DNA from: Tupaia tana
Taxonomy: Eukaryota; Chordata; Mammalia; Scandentia; Tupaiidae
Length of the DNA: 64,000 bases
Direction: 5' to 3'
NCBI GenBank assembly: GCA_026018925.1
Contig: JAKSZU010000002.1
Location: forward strand, 54,454,337-54,518,336
A program made the position numbers and the translations under genes. The notes under the pieces were generated by a model. It saw only the letters and a program-made list of their open reading frames with translations. It ran no database searches and had not been told where the DNA came from. Each line of letters begins with the position of its first letter. Position 1 is the stretch's first letter. This document shows, piece by piece, positions 1-11,225 of this stretch.

Positions 1-42
1 CACGCACCATATAGCAAAAATCTCTCAAAAAAAAAAAAAAAA
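1..42 (+). mobile_element. SINE-A, 3' end only
   Basis: The window opens inside a plus-strand copy of the dominant SINE. What remains is the terminal segment reading ATAGCAAAAATCTCTC, followed by an A tail of about 18 bases. The rest lies outside the window. Confidence 0.85.
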
Positions 43-746
43 AAGAAATAATGGAAGACCAACTTTCGTATCTCAAAAAATGGTTTTAAATTGTCTAAAA
101 ATAAATATTTTTGAAAGAGAGTTAAGTCACAAGTCAGAGGATTTCTTTCCTCTTGATGAGGATTAGTCATTGTCATTTATAAATACACTATTTAGTAAAA
201 CTGAGATGAACGTATTGTCATTTGGATAGTTAAATATCAATCTAATGTTTATAAGCTTCCAACAGATATAAAGAAATTTTCCTTAAGCTCCATGGGTCAT
301 AGTCTATAAATATGAGAATATAATCATGGCTCTATTGTGGTGTATTATAAATTTTATTTTAATTAATTGAATGATTGCAGATACAGAGAATGGTTTCATT
401 GGGTACTTTTCTTAGAAACTTAATCATTTAACCTCTCAAATAGGATGATCTGTTTTCTATAAACTTGAGTAAATTCCCAAAGTTTATAGTTCACACTTAA
501 TTTTTGTTAATGAGTTGATTAGTACAAACAGAGATAAAATATAGAAACAATATAATTTCAAGTGTGAAAACCAATTATTTAGTTTATGACAAAAATTTTA
601 ATCAAGTAAACATTAAATTCTATATGCTAGTCAACAGATTGACTTGGAATCAGTTTGACAAAGGATGAGAATAACTTTAGAAAAGATCTGTGAAACACTA
701 GACATTTCTGTAATCTTCTATTTTATTCACAGAGTTTGGCCCAGGC
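43..746. other. AT-rich unassigned sequence
   Basis: I see no coding frame, RNA gene or recognisable repeat. The stretch is AT-rich with short A/T runs. It could be strongly decayed old repeat or unique intergenic DNA. Confidence 0.5.
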
Positions 747-1014
747 GTATTTTTTTGTTTTGTTTTATTATTATTATTTAGAGTTTTTTTTCCTTGCCAG
801 AGAGAGAGACAAAAAAAACGAGATGGAAAATGAGAAATCACTCTTTGGGGAGGTGACCACACTGCAAACCCTTCTCCTACATTCTCCCCCTGGGATCTTG
901 GACATACATGCACATGCACCTGGCATGATTTTCAAGTCACCAGGTCCGGGACTCGAACTGTGGTTGTCCATGTGGGAGTCAAGTGACATAATTGCTACGC
1001 CATCTACTGGTCCC
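747..1014 (-). mobile_element. SINE-A copy, minus strand
   Basis: The T-rich tail is on the left (about 747-790), then the CTTGCCAGAGAGAGAGAC segment. The tRNA-like head is on the right and ends at CATCTACTGGTCCC. The B box is readable on the minus strand as AGTTCGAGTCC. The copy has several substitutions against the CpG-rich copies, so it is of intermediate age. I find no convincing TSD. Confidence 0.85.
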
Positions 1015-1280
1015 AGTGAATTCAAGGATATTGACTAATGTTGACTCCAACCATGATTTGAGATCAAGTGCTAATTTATATTTCCATTTTAAATGTTTCC
1101 AAGAGGTAAATTATAGTAAGAATTTGAGCAGAGAGACATTTCAAAAAAATATTATACAGAATATTATGTTGTATCTTAGCATTTTTAGATTGGATGATTA
1201 TTTTCCTGGGCAAAGAATATTGATGCCTATTTAAATTTATCAAGTACTAAGAACCTGCATAAAACAGCACTTAATATACA

Positions 1281-1450
1281 CACTTGGGCATTGGTTTGTC
1301 TGTTTTCAAATCCTGGCTCTACTACTCACTAGCAGTGTAATCTAAAATCAGAATAATGATAGTATTTGCTCTGTAGGGTTGTGTGAAGAATGAGTGAGTT
1401 AGTAGAAGCTCTTAGAACAATGCCTGTTACGTAATAGGCCTTCAAGAGCT
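1281..1450 (+). repeat. MIR fragment
   Basis: The order matches the MIR core and 3' part: TCAAATCCTGGCTCTACTACTC, then a gap, then ATAATAGTA-like and GTAGGGTTGTGTGAAGAATGAG, then CTTAGAACAATGCCTG. It is a divergent ancient tRNA-derived SINE on the plus strand. The family call is from memory of the consensus. Confidence 0.75.
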
Positions 1451-1689
1451 TCCACAATTACATGATCTGAGTTAAAGGCACTCCATTTCCAATCCTCCGG
1501 TCTGGCCATATTTATAATTGGCATGCCAGTCTTTTACTTAGGTGTTTACACGCTATCTTTAGTAAAAAAGTTTTTACAAAAGCTTATGTAACATTTCATG
1601 TAGCTATTATCTTCAGAATAAAAGAATAGAGACATTGAAAGGGCTTTGAAAAAGTGGATGTAAGGGGAAAGAAATGAGACTATCATCTT

Positions 1690-1812
1690 GCAGCTAGAAA
1701 ACCTGTGTTTTATTCTGAGTCTGGCCAGTACTTAACTGTCTCATCTTTGGCGACATCAGTAAATCTCTTGAATCTCTTAGCTATGAAATGGACATAATAC
1801 TCTTGAGATAAT
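1690..1812 (+). repeat. MIR-like fragment
   Basis: A weaker MIR match on the plus strand: AAACCTGTGTTTTATTCTGA, then ACTTAACTGTCTCATC, then CTTAGCTATGAAATGGACAT. These correspond to the described-symptom region, the splash of cytosines and the 'aaaatggg' part of MIR. Decay is heavy. Confidence 0.5.
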
Positions 1813-2750
1813 ATGTATGCTCACACTCAATGTGTTCATATCCTTAAAGACCATTTAAATCCACGTATTGCCTCTAGAAAGTACCTGGAAGCCTTTCTTC
1901 CCTTTTGGACTTTGGGATGCCTAGAGAATAGCCAGCTTACTACATTCCTATCCTTTTGGTCATATGAGTTGAGAACTAGGAAAATAGCTGAGAGGAGGAG
2001 GCCTGAACAATCATGTTCATAGCAACTAGAAAAGCCGTAGGTTATTTAGATGTGGAACGCTGACGGGCACTGCAGTCTGACACAACCATTCCAGAGGCAG
2101 AAACTGCTCAGTTAACCTTGCTGGATGCAGTCATTTCTCACTTCATTAGCCCAAAGTTCATTTTGATCTGGGAATCCCACGCCAGAAACACAGTTCATTC
2201 CATTTCTAATTCAAAACACCTGGACTCCCTTGGCCAGCGGCCACATCCTGGGGCTGGTTTGTATCTCTGCAGTGCCCTGGGTTTTGCCTCAGCCTTCACT
2301 GCCACAGCAAACACATCACAGGGAAAAATTAATTTTAGTGGAACAAGGCCAAGAAAAACAAACCTGAGGATTTAAAATATTAAAAACCTATTAGCTGAGA
2401 CAATGGGAAGCCAACATTAGCCCGCAGTAAGAAACGTGCCTAATTAAAGAAGCAAAAGCTGTTCAAGGCAGTCTACCAGTTCCTGGATGAGACCAACACA
2501 TCTTGCAAGGGCAAAGTGATTGCAATAAGAACATTGCCAGAGCTTAGTTTAGTGAAGAAACCCACCCATGTTGTTTCCAGGCTGACAACTGTTACTGTGT
2601 CCCTGTGACCATGATGTTGAAGGAAGCAAACCCATCCTGAGGGCTTCAGGGCCACCTGTGGGACTGCAGGATGTGCACTGACTTCACTTCATGAGACACA
2701 GGCCACGCAGAAAAGGAGGAAAGGAAGTGTGAACAGAGGTTTGTTAGTTC
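1813..2750. other. Repeat-free stretch, locally GC-richer
   Basis: No repeat is recognised. From about 2,030 to 2,740 the base composition is richer in G+C than its surroundings and contains TTAATTTTA and CTAATTAAAG cores. The open frames here (up to 85 codons) have no splice-site support or recognisable domains. It could be unique sequence or a conserved noncoding element, but I cannot tell without an alignment. Confidence 0.4.
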
Positions 2751-2760
2751 TAGCAGGTTT

Positions 2761-3044
2761 AAAAAAAAAAAAAATTAAGGGAGATTTTTGCTATAGGGTG
2801 TGTGTGCTCACCAGAGAGACAGAAAGTGAGAAACCCCCCCCCCTCCCCCCGGGGAATGGCCATGCCACAATCCCTTCTCCTTCATTCTCCTCTTAGGATC
2901 TTGGGCATGTGCGCGCGCGTGCACACACACACACATACACACACACACTAGGCGTGAGTTTTAAGCCACTGGGTCTGAGATTCCAACTGTGGTTGACTGT
3001 GGGGAGTCAAGCAATGTAACTGTTATGCCATCTGCTGGCCGCTT
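2761..3044 (-). mobile_element. SINE-A copy with clear TSD
   Basis: Flanked by a perfect 10-bp target duplication TAGCAGGTTT (2751-2760 and 3045-3054). The head is on the right, ending ATCTGCTGGCC. It contains an internal C-run (about 2835-2850) and a CA/GC dinucleotide tract (about 2913-2949). One oddity: the left end carries an A-run (2762-2774) where a minus-strand copy should have a T-run. Confidence 0.9.
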
Positions 3045-3054
3045 TAGCAGGTTT

Positions 3055-3569
3055 TAAACTAGACACTTACCTTATAGGTTGCTGTGCGTATAACACCCAT
3101 GGTGCAGTATAATGATCTACTTTGTTTGGTGAGTTCACCCTTGAGCTCATCACTGCTCTTTTCTGTCTGTCTCTCACTCCAGTTTTCCTTGGCTCCCACT
3201 TTAGAACAGAGTGAAAAATCAGGATAGAAGAAAGCATTCCAATTTGTATCTTTGCTCTGCTAGGATTCTATCAAGGGTTCACTTTCATTGAACAAGGCTT
3301 TTCTTGAGTGTCCTATCTGCAAGGCGTGATGCTGAGAGCCGCAGAGATAAATGGGTTTCCTTGCAACTAAATCAGATGCAAAAGCTTTCTTCATTCCTTG
3401 GGGATGGCCATTGGCTTGTCATAGCCACTGATCCTCACTTACCTAGAGTGCTTGTTTTTTAGCTGAAAACTCAAAGCCTAAAAACACTTTCATTATTCTT
3501 TTGTCCCTCCCACTAGCCTTAGTATGAGGCTCTAATGTAATTATTAATTAGAAGTACCAGTGATAGAAA
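3055..3569. other. Unassigned sequence
   Basis: No gene, RNA or repeat is recognised. No long homopolymer or tandem repeat occurs. It is ordinary AT-rich intergenic-looking DNA. Confidence 0.45.
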
Positions 3570-3571
3570 TA

Positions 3572-3645
3572 TCGGATTGTTGAAAAAGTCGTGACACATT
3601 TTTGGATAGAAAGACAAATATGTCATGACTTTTCTGATGATGCAA
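3572..3645. mobile_element. 74-bp mariner-like MITE
   Basis: A near-palindrome flanked by TA dinucleotides (3570-3571 and 3646-3647). The left arm is GGATTGTTGAAAAAGTCGTG and the right arm ends AAGTCATGACATATTTGTC-like on the other strand. The two arms are imperfect inverted repeats over about 35 nt with almost no internal sequence. Size, TA target and hairpin form match Tc1/mariner-derived MITEs such as human MADE1, but the arm sequence differs from that of MADE1. A related end lies at 37,924. Confidence 0.7.
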
Positions 3646-3647
3646 TA

Positions 3648-4204
3648 GGAGATCAAATATATATATATATTTCTGGAATGGATTATAGATTTGGTTTTCT
3701 ATAAAAATTCACAACGAGTAAAATTTCCATCACAAAAATAGTACATTTTTTCTCACAGTTTATCATACCTCTAGTTTGCCTATATTAAATGTACAGTAAA
3801 TCAAAATTTTGTGTCTAGGACACAAAACGACTAATAAAAGAACTATACAAGAAATTGACTTTTATAATACATAGGGAAAGACGGTAATGTTTATTAAACT
3901 CCCATAGAGTTTGAGGTCCAATCCTTTATACTGATATTCTTCTGCAGTGAGATGTGGATCAAAATGTAGTGGTGGTGAAAGTATTACTCGGCACCAGTTG
4001 GCTGCCCTGAGTCCCCTGAGTATGCCCTTTCACCCAGTCTCCTAAGAACTTTTCAGGAATATCCACCCAATTTCCCAAGTCTGGAAATAGAAAGGCAAAC
4101 GGCTGCCTCAGTGGGTGCTTCTGGTACTAGTCCCGCCACTAAGGCTAGCTCCTCTTGTGATTTCTTGGTACCCAAACAATACCGGACGTAATTTATGTGA
4201 ATAT
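3648..4204. other. Unassigned sequence with short TA run
   Basis: Contains a short (TA)n at about 3657-3671. The remainder is not recognised. No coding frame of note. Confidence 0.45.
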
Positions 4205-4345
4205 TGTGCTAGTTATTCCATTTGACGATATGCAAGGCAAAGCTCAGAGTAGTAAGGTGACTTGCTGAAAGGGGCAAAGACAATTAGAGACGGAACCAAC
4301 TTTGAGTTTAGATGTGACTCCAAGCCTTTCCCACCAAGCCACTCT
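4205..4345 (-). repeat. MIR-like fragment, minus strand
   Basis: AAAGCTCAGAGTAGTAAGGT, then GACTTGCTGAAAGGGGCAAAG, then GATGTGACTCCAAGCCTTTC follow the order of a reversed MIR core (the tgaggctcagagaggttaag part). Strongly diverged. Confidence 0.5.
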
Positions 4346-4574
4346 CCCTCTCAAGGAAGCAGTGTGAGGGCACTGGGGATTCAGGAGAGCACTTGCTTCC
4401 CTTTAGCTAGCTGCCTTTTCTCCTCAGTAAGTGGCATGTTTGCCATCAACTCTGAAGATTTAATTCATGCTTCTTTACGTGTGGAGAACAAGCATGGAAT
4501 AGAGACTAGGAAAGCACCCAAAACAAATACATGCTACCTGCCTAATGGAAATTTAATGTAAGTAAAAAGGCATA

Positions 4575-4760
4575 AAAAGGATTTATGTAGTGGCAGAAAT
4601 ATGGAAAATATTGACATACCCATCAATGGAGAGAGGTTAAATCTATTAAAGGACATCCATAGAGTGAAATATTAGGTAACTCTTCAAACAGGTGGAGTAG
4701 ATCTCTATGTGCTGATATGGAAATGTGTTCATGTTTAAGAGCAGGAGAATAATTACAGCA
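4575..4760 (+). mobile_element. L1 3'-end fragment
   Basis: Reads like the end of L1 ORF2 and the 3' region of old mammalian L1s: CCCATCAATGGAGAGAGG, then GGTGGAGTAGATCTCTATGT and GCTGATATGGAAATGTGTTC. Many substitutions and stops. Not functional. Confidence 0.55.
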
Positions 4761-5009
4761 TTTTCCTTTGAAAGAGTGAGAAAAATAGTGGGGCAAAGGG
4801 CTCAACAACTGGAAGGTAGAAGTGGTAAGCCTGGTGTAAGCAGTGAGTGCATTGTGGAAGGGCTTGTAGCAGAGGAACCAAATGCCCCCAAGACACCAAG
4901 TACCCATGAGAAGTAGATTTATGCTCAGAGTCCTTGCATGGAGAATGTTCCCAGCTCCATGATTCCAAAGTGTAGGTCTGGTGGACTATGGTATTCACAC
5001 TGTCATAAT

Positions 5010-5505
5010 GTGGCACCAGGACATACTTACTAGAATGGCTATGATAAAAAATATTGACCGTACCAAGTATTGGGGAGAAGGTAAAGTAACTAGAACTTTC
5101 ATACACTACTGGTGGAATATAAATGGTACAATTACTTAGGTAAATTTCTTGGCAGTGTCTCAAAAATCTAATTATACTTCTATTATGTGACTCCACCATT
5201 CCATGCCCAGGAATTTATGCAAGGAAATAAAAAGCATATATCCAAAGTCTTGTACACAAATATTGACAATGTTTTTATTTTGAATAGTCAAAAACTGGAA
5301 AGAAGTCCAATGTCTATAGAAATAGGCAAATGGATAAACAAATTTTGTCCTGTCCATATTATAGAACACTACTCAACAATAAAAGGAACAAACTATGCAA
5401 CATGAATGAATCTCAAAATATGAGCCTATGTGAAAAAAGCTAGACAAAATTACATTATTACATTACATACTGTATGACTTAATTATAGAAAATTCTATGA
5501 TTGCA
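5010..5505 (+). mobile_element. L1 ORF2 C-terminal fragment (old L1M type)
   Basis: Colinear with the end of L1 ORF2: GAATGGCTATGATAAAAAAT, ACTACTGGTGGAATATAAAT, CATTCCATGCCCAGGAATTT, AAAAACTGGAAAGAAGTCCA, TGAATGAATCTCAAAATATG. Reading frames are broken by stops and small indels, so it is a dead fragment. It ends where a second, rearranged L1 begins. Confidence 0.8.
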
Positions 5506-5507
5506 TT

Positions 5508-5930
5508 GTTTCTGCCGAGAGGTTCAATGTTAGCCTGATGGGATACCCTTTGTAAGTTGCTTGACATTTCTCTCTCACCATTTTTAGTATCTTCTTTTTA
5601 TCCTGTGATTTTGGTCATCCTGGTTATGATGTATGGGGAAAAGGATCTTCTTGGGTTGATTCTATTTGGGGTTCTTTTTATTTCTTGGGTTTGGATGTTT
5701 GATTGATTCTCAAGATTTGGAAAGTTTTCTGCGAGCATTTCATGGAAGAGACCTTCTGTGCCCTTGTCTAATTCTTCACCTTCTGGAATACCTATTTGAA
5801 TATTTTAGCATTGCATAATATCTAGTATTTCTCATGTGTTGTCCTCATTTCTTTTATTTTTTTTTCATTATTTTTGGTGGTTTTATCTAAGTCAGAAGTT
5901 TATTTTCCAACTCAGAAATTCTGTTTTCGG
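5508..5930 (-). mobile_element. Inverted 5' segment of twin-primed L1 (ORF1)
   Basis: The plus strand reads as the complement of L1 ORF1. TCTGCCGAGAGGTTCAATGT at the left end corresponds to the ORF1 C-terminal region. The reading runs back toward the ORF1 N-terminal half (AAGATTTGGAAAGTTTTCTG, CCTTCTGGAATACCTATTTG). At about 5,930 it joins a sense-strand segment that starts only a few tens of bases downstream of the left-end position in L1 coordinates. That is the arrangement expected from twin priming. No intact ORF1. Confidence 0.75.
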
Positions 5931-6625
5931 TATAGTCCAATCAAGGAAAGAATGGGTATATTCAAAGTGTTAAAAGAAAAACAATTTCAACCAAGATTAC
6001 TATACCTGGCAAGATTACCCTTCAAATGGGAAAAAAAGATAAAAATATTTCCAGATAAGCAAACCTGAAAGAATTTACCAATGCCAGACCAGCTGTTCAA
6101 GAAATTCTGAAGGGAGTGCTATACCAGGAAAGAGAAATAGAAATGGACATAGAAAGAAGAGAATAAAAAACAATCAAGAAAACAGCTAACATAATGATAG
6201 GGACAAGTCTGGAAATATTGATAATAATGTTGAATGTTAATGGTTTAAATTCTCCAATCAAGAGACACAGACTAGTTAAATGGATTAAAAATCAGAAACC
6301 TTCTATTTGTTGCTCACCAGAAATGCACCTCATGGATAAAAATATACATAGATTAAAAGTGAAGGACTGGAAAAAGGTACTCCATGTGAATGGAAACCAA
6401 AAACTCCTGGAGTTAGCTGATTTCAGACAGAATAGGCTTTAAGACAAAAATGGTAAGAAGAGACAAACAAGGGCATTATATAGTCGTAAAAGGACTAAAT
6501 CATCAAGAAGATATAACACTTGTAAATATCTATGTACCCAACACAGGAGTACTCAGATATGTGTAGAAAAGACTGCTAGATCTAAAAGGAGAGATAGACT
6601 GAAACACACTAATCATTTGGAAATT
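5931..6625 (+). mobile_element. Sense segment of the same L1 (ORF1 end to ORF2 endonuclease)
   Basis: Colinear with the end of L1 ORF1, the inter-ORF spacer and the 5' part of ORF2: AAGATTACTATACCTGGCAA, GAAGGGAGTGCTATACCAGG, TTGAATGTTAATGGTTTAAA, ATGCACCTCATGGATAAAAA, GAAACCAAAAACTCCTGGAG. The short open frame at 6194-6442 is a remnant of the ORF2 endonuclease domain, broken by stops. Homology fades near 6,625 without reaching a 3' UTR, so the element was later truncated or has decayed. Confidence 0.8.
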
Positions 6626-8378
6626 ATATGAGAAACATTGTCAAATATGAAATGGTGTTTGGCTCTCTGTGTATAGAAATTTGTGTCAATCCAATGTTCC
6701 AAAATTGTATGATGTTCTTATATATATCTGTTATGTTTGAGTATTTTATTAGTCACACTTGTAATGTTAAATAGTTCTGCTGTAATTTGTCACAGAAATA
6801 ATCAAATTTGTCAATCTTGAGTTATGGTAAAATTAGCTCTCTAACCGTGGCCATTTTGTTTCATTGTCCATAGTTAAGTGCTTTGTTCTTATGCTCTTTC
6901 TAAAACATTGGGTAATAGGTTACAATAAAAAAAAAATGCCTCTTTTAAGGAAATTAGTGAAAAAGACTCTGATAAATGATCTTGAATATAGTTTTTGATA
7001 ACTTGGAGACCATATTTCTGAACTCCCAGGATTTAAATGGAAATATCAGACCACAGTAACACTGCAAACTCAACAGAAGATAGATTAAGTACATGAGACT
7101 GAACTGATGAAATAGAATTTTATGACTTTTGACTAAAACATTACTGATTTCCTTCTATGCTTCGTTTTCCAAATTTAAGGATTTTTGTTTTCTTTTGAGT
7201 GGTTGTTAGCTTCAGCAATTTATTAAAATTTTCCTTGTCTTTTCTTTTCTTTTCTTTCTTTTTTTTTTTTGTAAATGGAATTGAAACATAAACTTTTCTC
7301 CCTTCCTGACCCCTTTGAAATTGTGAAGTATTTATGAATATTCTTATGCTGTGATAGTATGGGTTTTGATAAGTTTAATAATTCCTGTTGCCTTGCATCA
7401 GAAATTGGAAATACTGGTTATTGCCAGGGCTTTAAATGGAATGTCATTTCTGAAGATATGACCAGTAAGCTAAGGAACTAATGTTGATTGCAAGAAAGCC
7501 AACAGAAGTTCTTAGAAAGAGCCTGGTACCTTTAACAGTTCTGCCTGGCAGGTAAGTAAAGAATGTCACTTCCTGACAAGTCCCCAAAACTTCACAGTAC
7601 AGATACTTAAACGCACAGTCACATAACGAATCCCTGACTTGGCTCAGTAGCTTTGGGAGGCTTTTTAAAGAGTCTAATCTGAAGTTCCTTATAAAAGTTT
7701 CCAGAAAAGCCAACTAAATCAATTGGTATTCTTATTGGATTTTGTGTAAATAATGGACAAAATTGAGACTCAACTTATTTTTTGCAAATAAGTTTGTTTA
7801 TGCTTCTTTTTGGTAAAAGGGGTACAGAGATACAAAAATGTTTCACAAGAAAACTGTAGTGTACTTGTTACTAGATTTTAACTCTGTTCATATTTGTTTT
7901 CTGAGTTTTTAGTGTCTACCTACTGTTTGAACAGAATCCTAAGCTTTTTCCTGGCTTTAAGTCTTAAGCAATTTTTTCTTAACCTTTTTTTTTAAAATTT
8001 TGATTCATTAAAGCTGAAATTGCTTTTCTTGAAATTAAAAAGAAATAATAGCAACTTAAAGAATACAGGAGAAGGGTGGGCACTGGGGAGGGAGGTGAAA
8101 TCAAGGTGAAAAGAAAAAAAAGCAAAACAATCAAAGGACACCAAAATGGAAAATTGCTGATAATAATGAGTAGACCCATAGGCAGTGTATTCAAGATGGC
8201 AAAATTAATTTTGTATGCTGTAAAAATGTACAGTGCTTAAATGTAAAAATAAATAAATAAAAAAATTAATACGGAGAATCCCATAAATTAAAAATTAATT
8301 TGTAGTGACAGAAAACGGATCTATGGTTGCCTGGGAATGAAGAGGGACAGAGAAGGAGGAAGGAAGGAATTAAAAAGA
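6626..8378. other. Unassigned AT-rich stretch
   Basis: No gene or confident repeat. It holds a pyrimidine tract at 7,233-7,271 and A-rich stretches near 8,247-8,265. It may include decayed L1 just after 6,626. Confidence 0.45.
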
Positions 8379-8386
8379 GGCAATGA

Positions 8387-8644
8387 GGGACCAGCAGTTG
8401 GTGTAATGGCTATGTCGCTGGACTCCCATATAGTCGACTGCGGTTTGAGTCCCAGACCCAGTGGCTTAAACTCACGCCGGGCAGGTGTGTGTGTGTGTGC
8501 TCAAGATCCCAAGAGAAGAATGGAGGAGAAGTGATTGCAGCATGGCCATCCCCCCTGGGGTGGGTGATTTCTCACTTTCTCTCTGTCTCTCTCTGACTTT
8601 CTGGCAAGTGCAAACGCCCTATAGCAAAAACCTCTCCAAAAAAA
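8387..8644 (+). mobile_element. SINE-A copy, full length, plus strand
   Basis: Starts GGGACCAGCAGTTGGTGTAATGG-like (tRNA-like head with A-box-like and B-box motifs), then the body, the TCTCTCTGTCTCTCTCTGAC segment, and ends CCTATAGCAAAAACCTCTCC with an A tail. Flanking GGCAATGA (8379-8386) and GGCCATGA (8645-8652) form a TSD with one mismatch. An internal (TG)6 at 8,487 marks the usual microsatellite position. Confidence 0.9.
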
Positions 8645-8652
8645 GGCCATGA

Positions 8653-10300
8653 AAAATTTTACTATCTTGACTTTTATGACAGTTGAAAACTTCTCAGATT
8701 GTATGTTTTATGTGCAGTTGATTAGTTGATTTGTATGTCTACAATATCTCTGTAAGGCTGCTTAAGAAAGTTAATCAAACAAACAAACAAGCATTCAAGA
8801 GGATTCTTGATTCCCTTTGACAGCTATATGGACTGCCACATTCTTCTCTGTAAATTAATATTTAGTGGAGGTGAAAGGTGGGGACAGGGAGCTAGAGAGT
8901 ATTTTCAAAGTCTTTTAGAGATCTAAATCTGCATATGTTAATGGAACAAAGAAGGGCCTAAATGAATATTCAAAACTCTAATTATTTTACTAAAACCGTG
9001 CTTTTGCACTTACTGATGTACCTTTGGGTAAAGCCTGAGTATTCTGCTTGTTATTGGATAATTAAAAGCACTCTCTGGATTTGTATTTGGGGAAGGATAT
9101 GCTTGGTGTCTACTGGTAAGGTTGGCAATTGGGCCTCTGAGGAATTTTTCAAAGATTATTTATACTTTGATTTTTTAATTATCACAAAAACAAAAAGAAG
9201 CCTTCTTTCATCTTCCTAGTATTGCATGTTATCGTACATAGATTTTTGGTAAGACTCTTTAATGTCTTAACACGAACTGGACCAGATGGTGACTTAAAGC
9301 TTTAGTTGGGATAATTGGACCATTTGTTTTTCTCAAACACAATACTCAGAGGCTTTTCTAAAGTGAGAAGAGCCCTCAACATATTAACCAATTTCAAAGT
9401 ACCATGAGCAGAAAACAGTTCTGCTTCCATTTTATTTTTTCCAACACATTTTAGAGAGAAAAAGACTTTTTTCCTGTGTCATTTCTCTCCTTTCTGTGGA
9501 TTGTTTTTCAGAAATATATGGGCTAGTTTCACTTGTAGTACCACTGAGACCGGAAACAGTTGCTTATGGAAAAGGTTATGTTATGCTCCCTTTGAAACAT
9601 GGCTTTGAAACTTACCAAAGTCAGTAACGGCTACAACAGCAGTGATTCTGTATCTTTTATTTCTTCTTTTGAGAATTTCCCTAATGGGATTCCATACAGA
9701 AAAATAATGCAGAATTCAGTGTCACAGTGTCATATGGGGGGCAAGGAATACTATTTATACTGGTTTTAGGCTTGAAAAAGATGACAGATAAGCATTATTG
9801 GTTGCTTTGCTCAGATTTCTCGGGAAATCTCACCCCCTGCTAATCTTGTAAAATTCAAATTAACTTTTGTCCAAGTAGAGAATGAGAGTTTAGTCACTAG
9901 CTCTCAGTCTAAGTCAGTTCACAATGTTCAACCTGGCAGAACAGCTTCTTATTAAATACCTCAGCCCGCAGTAGGGGAAATTATTGCTTTCAGCCCTCGC
10001 CTTTGGTAGCCATGATCCTATATCCTCAAAGACCTTGTAACCAACACAGAGAGGTCCCTTCAGATGGAATTGTTAAAAAATTCCTTGGTGAGCAAAAAAG
10101 CTAAATAATGTGATTGAATGTATGTTAAAAAATTAATAATAAATAAATTTTTAAAAAATTAGCCTTACAAAGATTTTTAATATGTCAATTTTTAATTTTG
10201 TCACTGTTCCACTTTCTTGAAAATAATTGTTCTCTATCTTGTGTCCTGAAAGACTTTGAGACATGTCATCCAGGCAAGTAGCTTAAAATTGGAGGCTTCT
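8653..10300. other. Unassigned, largely repeat-free stretch
   Basis: No recognised repeat apart from a short CAAA-type run near 8,780. From 9,400 to 10,080 there is moderately complex sequence with no obvious simple repeats. I see no exon with good splice sites. Confidence 0.45.
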
Positions 10301-10562
10301 GGATCAGCCAGTGGTGTGTGGTTAAGGTAACTGGATCCCACATGCCTGACCATGAAATTTGAGTCCTGGACCCAACAGCTTGAAAAACATGTTGGATATG
10401 CATGTGCGTGTGCCCAAAATCCTGAGAGAAGAATGAAGGAGAAGGTATTGCAGCATGGACATCCCCTCCCCCGGGGAGTGCTTTTTCATCAGCCCCCCCG
10501 CCCCACCTGTGTGTCTCTGTCTGTGAGGGCAGGCACCCTGTAGCAAACAAACTAACAACATC
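10301..10562 (+). mobile_element. SINE-A copy, older subfamily
   Basis: The head reads GGATCAGCCAGTGGTGTG, then CTGGATCCCACATGCCTGACC, the hallmark of the older subfamily. The 3' end reads CACCCTGTAGCAAAC with an A/C-rich tail. The B box is degraded to AATTTGAGTCC. Confidence 0.8.
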
Positions 10563-11225
10563 AGCAAGAACAAGCACCGAAGGGTCCCATAGGTCCTGGT
10601 TCACAGTCTTGTCATTAAGGCTGTCTTTTGAGTATTAAGATGCAGGGTTTAAGGTAGGCATACGGGGTAATTGGCCCTTGGGAACAATTTCAGACCCAAA
10701 TCATAATGAGTGACGACAGTATATAGTGAAAAAAATTAAGGACAGAGGAAATAGACATGAGCAAGGCCTAAGATATGGCCTCTCGGAAGCCTCTGGGACC
10801 GGGCATGGCACCATACCACTATACAGTGTGGGGCGAGTGTCGTCGTAACGAAAGACATTTTCTTCCTGGAGCATTTCCTGCCATGTGTCAGATGCTAGAA
10901 GATAATTTAGATTTGTACTTCATAATTTGCAGAGTACCATTCCCAAATATGTTTGCCCTAATCCCTCAAATTTAGGTTGAGATAGGTGCCTTTGCCATCC
11001 TAGTTCACACAGGAGGAATCAAGGTCATGATAGTTAAACTGTTCAGGAGCACGTGGGTAGAGGGCATGAGCAGACATTCGAGTGTCTATGTTCTCTGACA
11101 CCAATCCTGGGCACTCAGTTATTTGGTTTAATATTTTATCACTATAGAAGAATAAATTCACTTTTGAAATTTATTGTAGCAAGTTGATACGAGGTGACGA
11201 GTGCTTACCTTAAGAGCCTTATTCA
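10563..11225. other. Unassigned sequence
   Basis: No repeat or gene recognised. Includes a CpG-containing patch near 10,826-10,850 that I cannot explain. Confidence 0.4.

Noticed and set aside
4753-5199. 148-codon minus-strand frame
   Set aside because: It lies antisense to an L1 ORF2 remnant. An incidental open frame.
6194-6442. 82-codon plus-strand frame resembling an endonuclease
   Set aside because: It is a fragment of L1 ORF2 with stops before and after, so it is listed as L1 and not as a gene.
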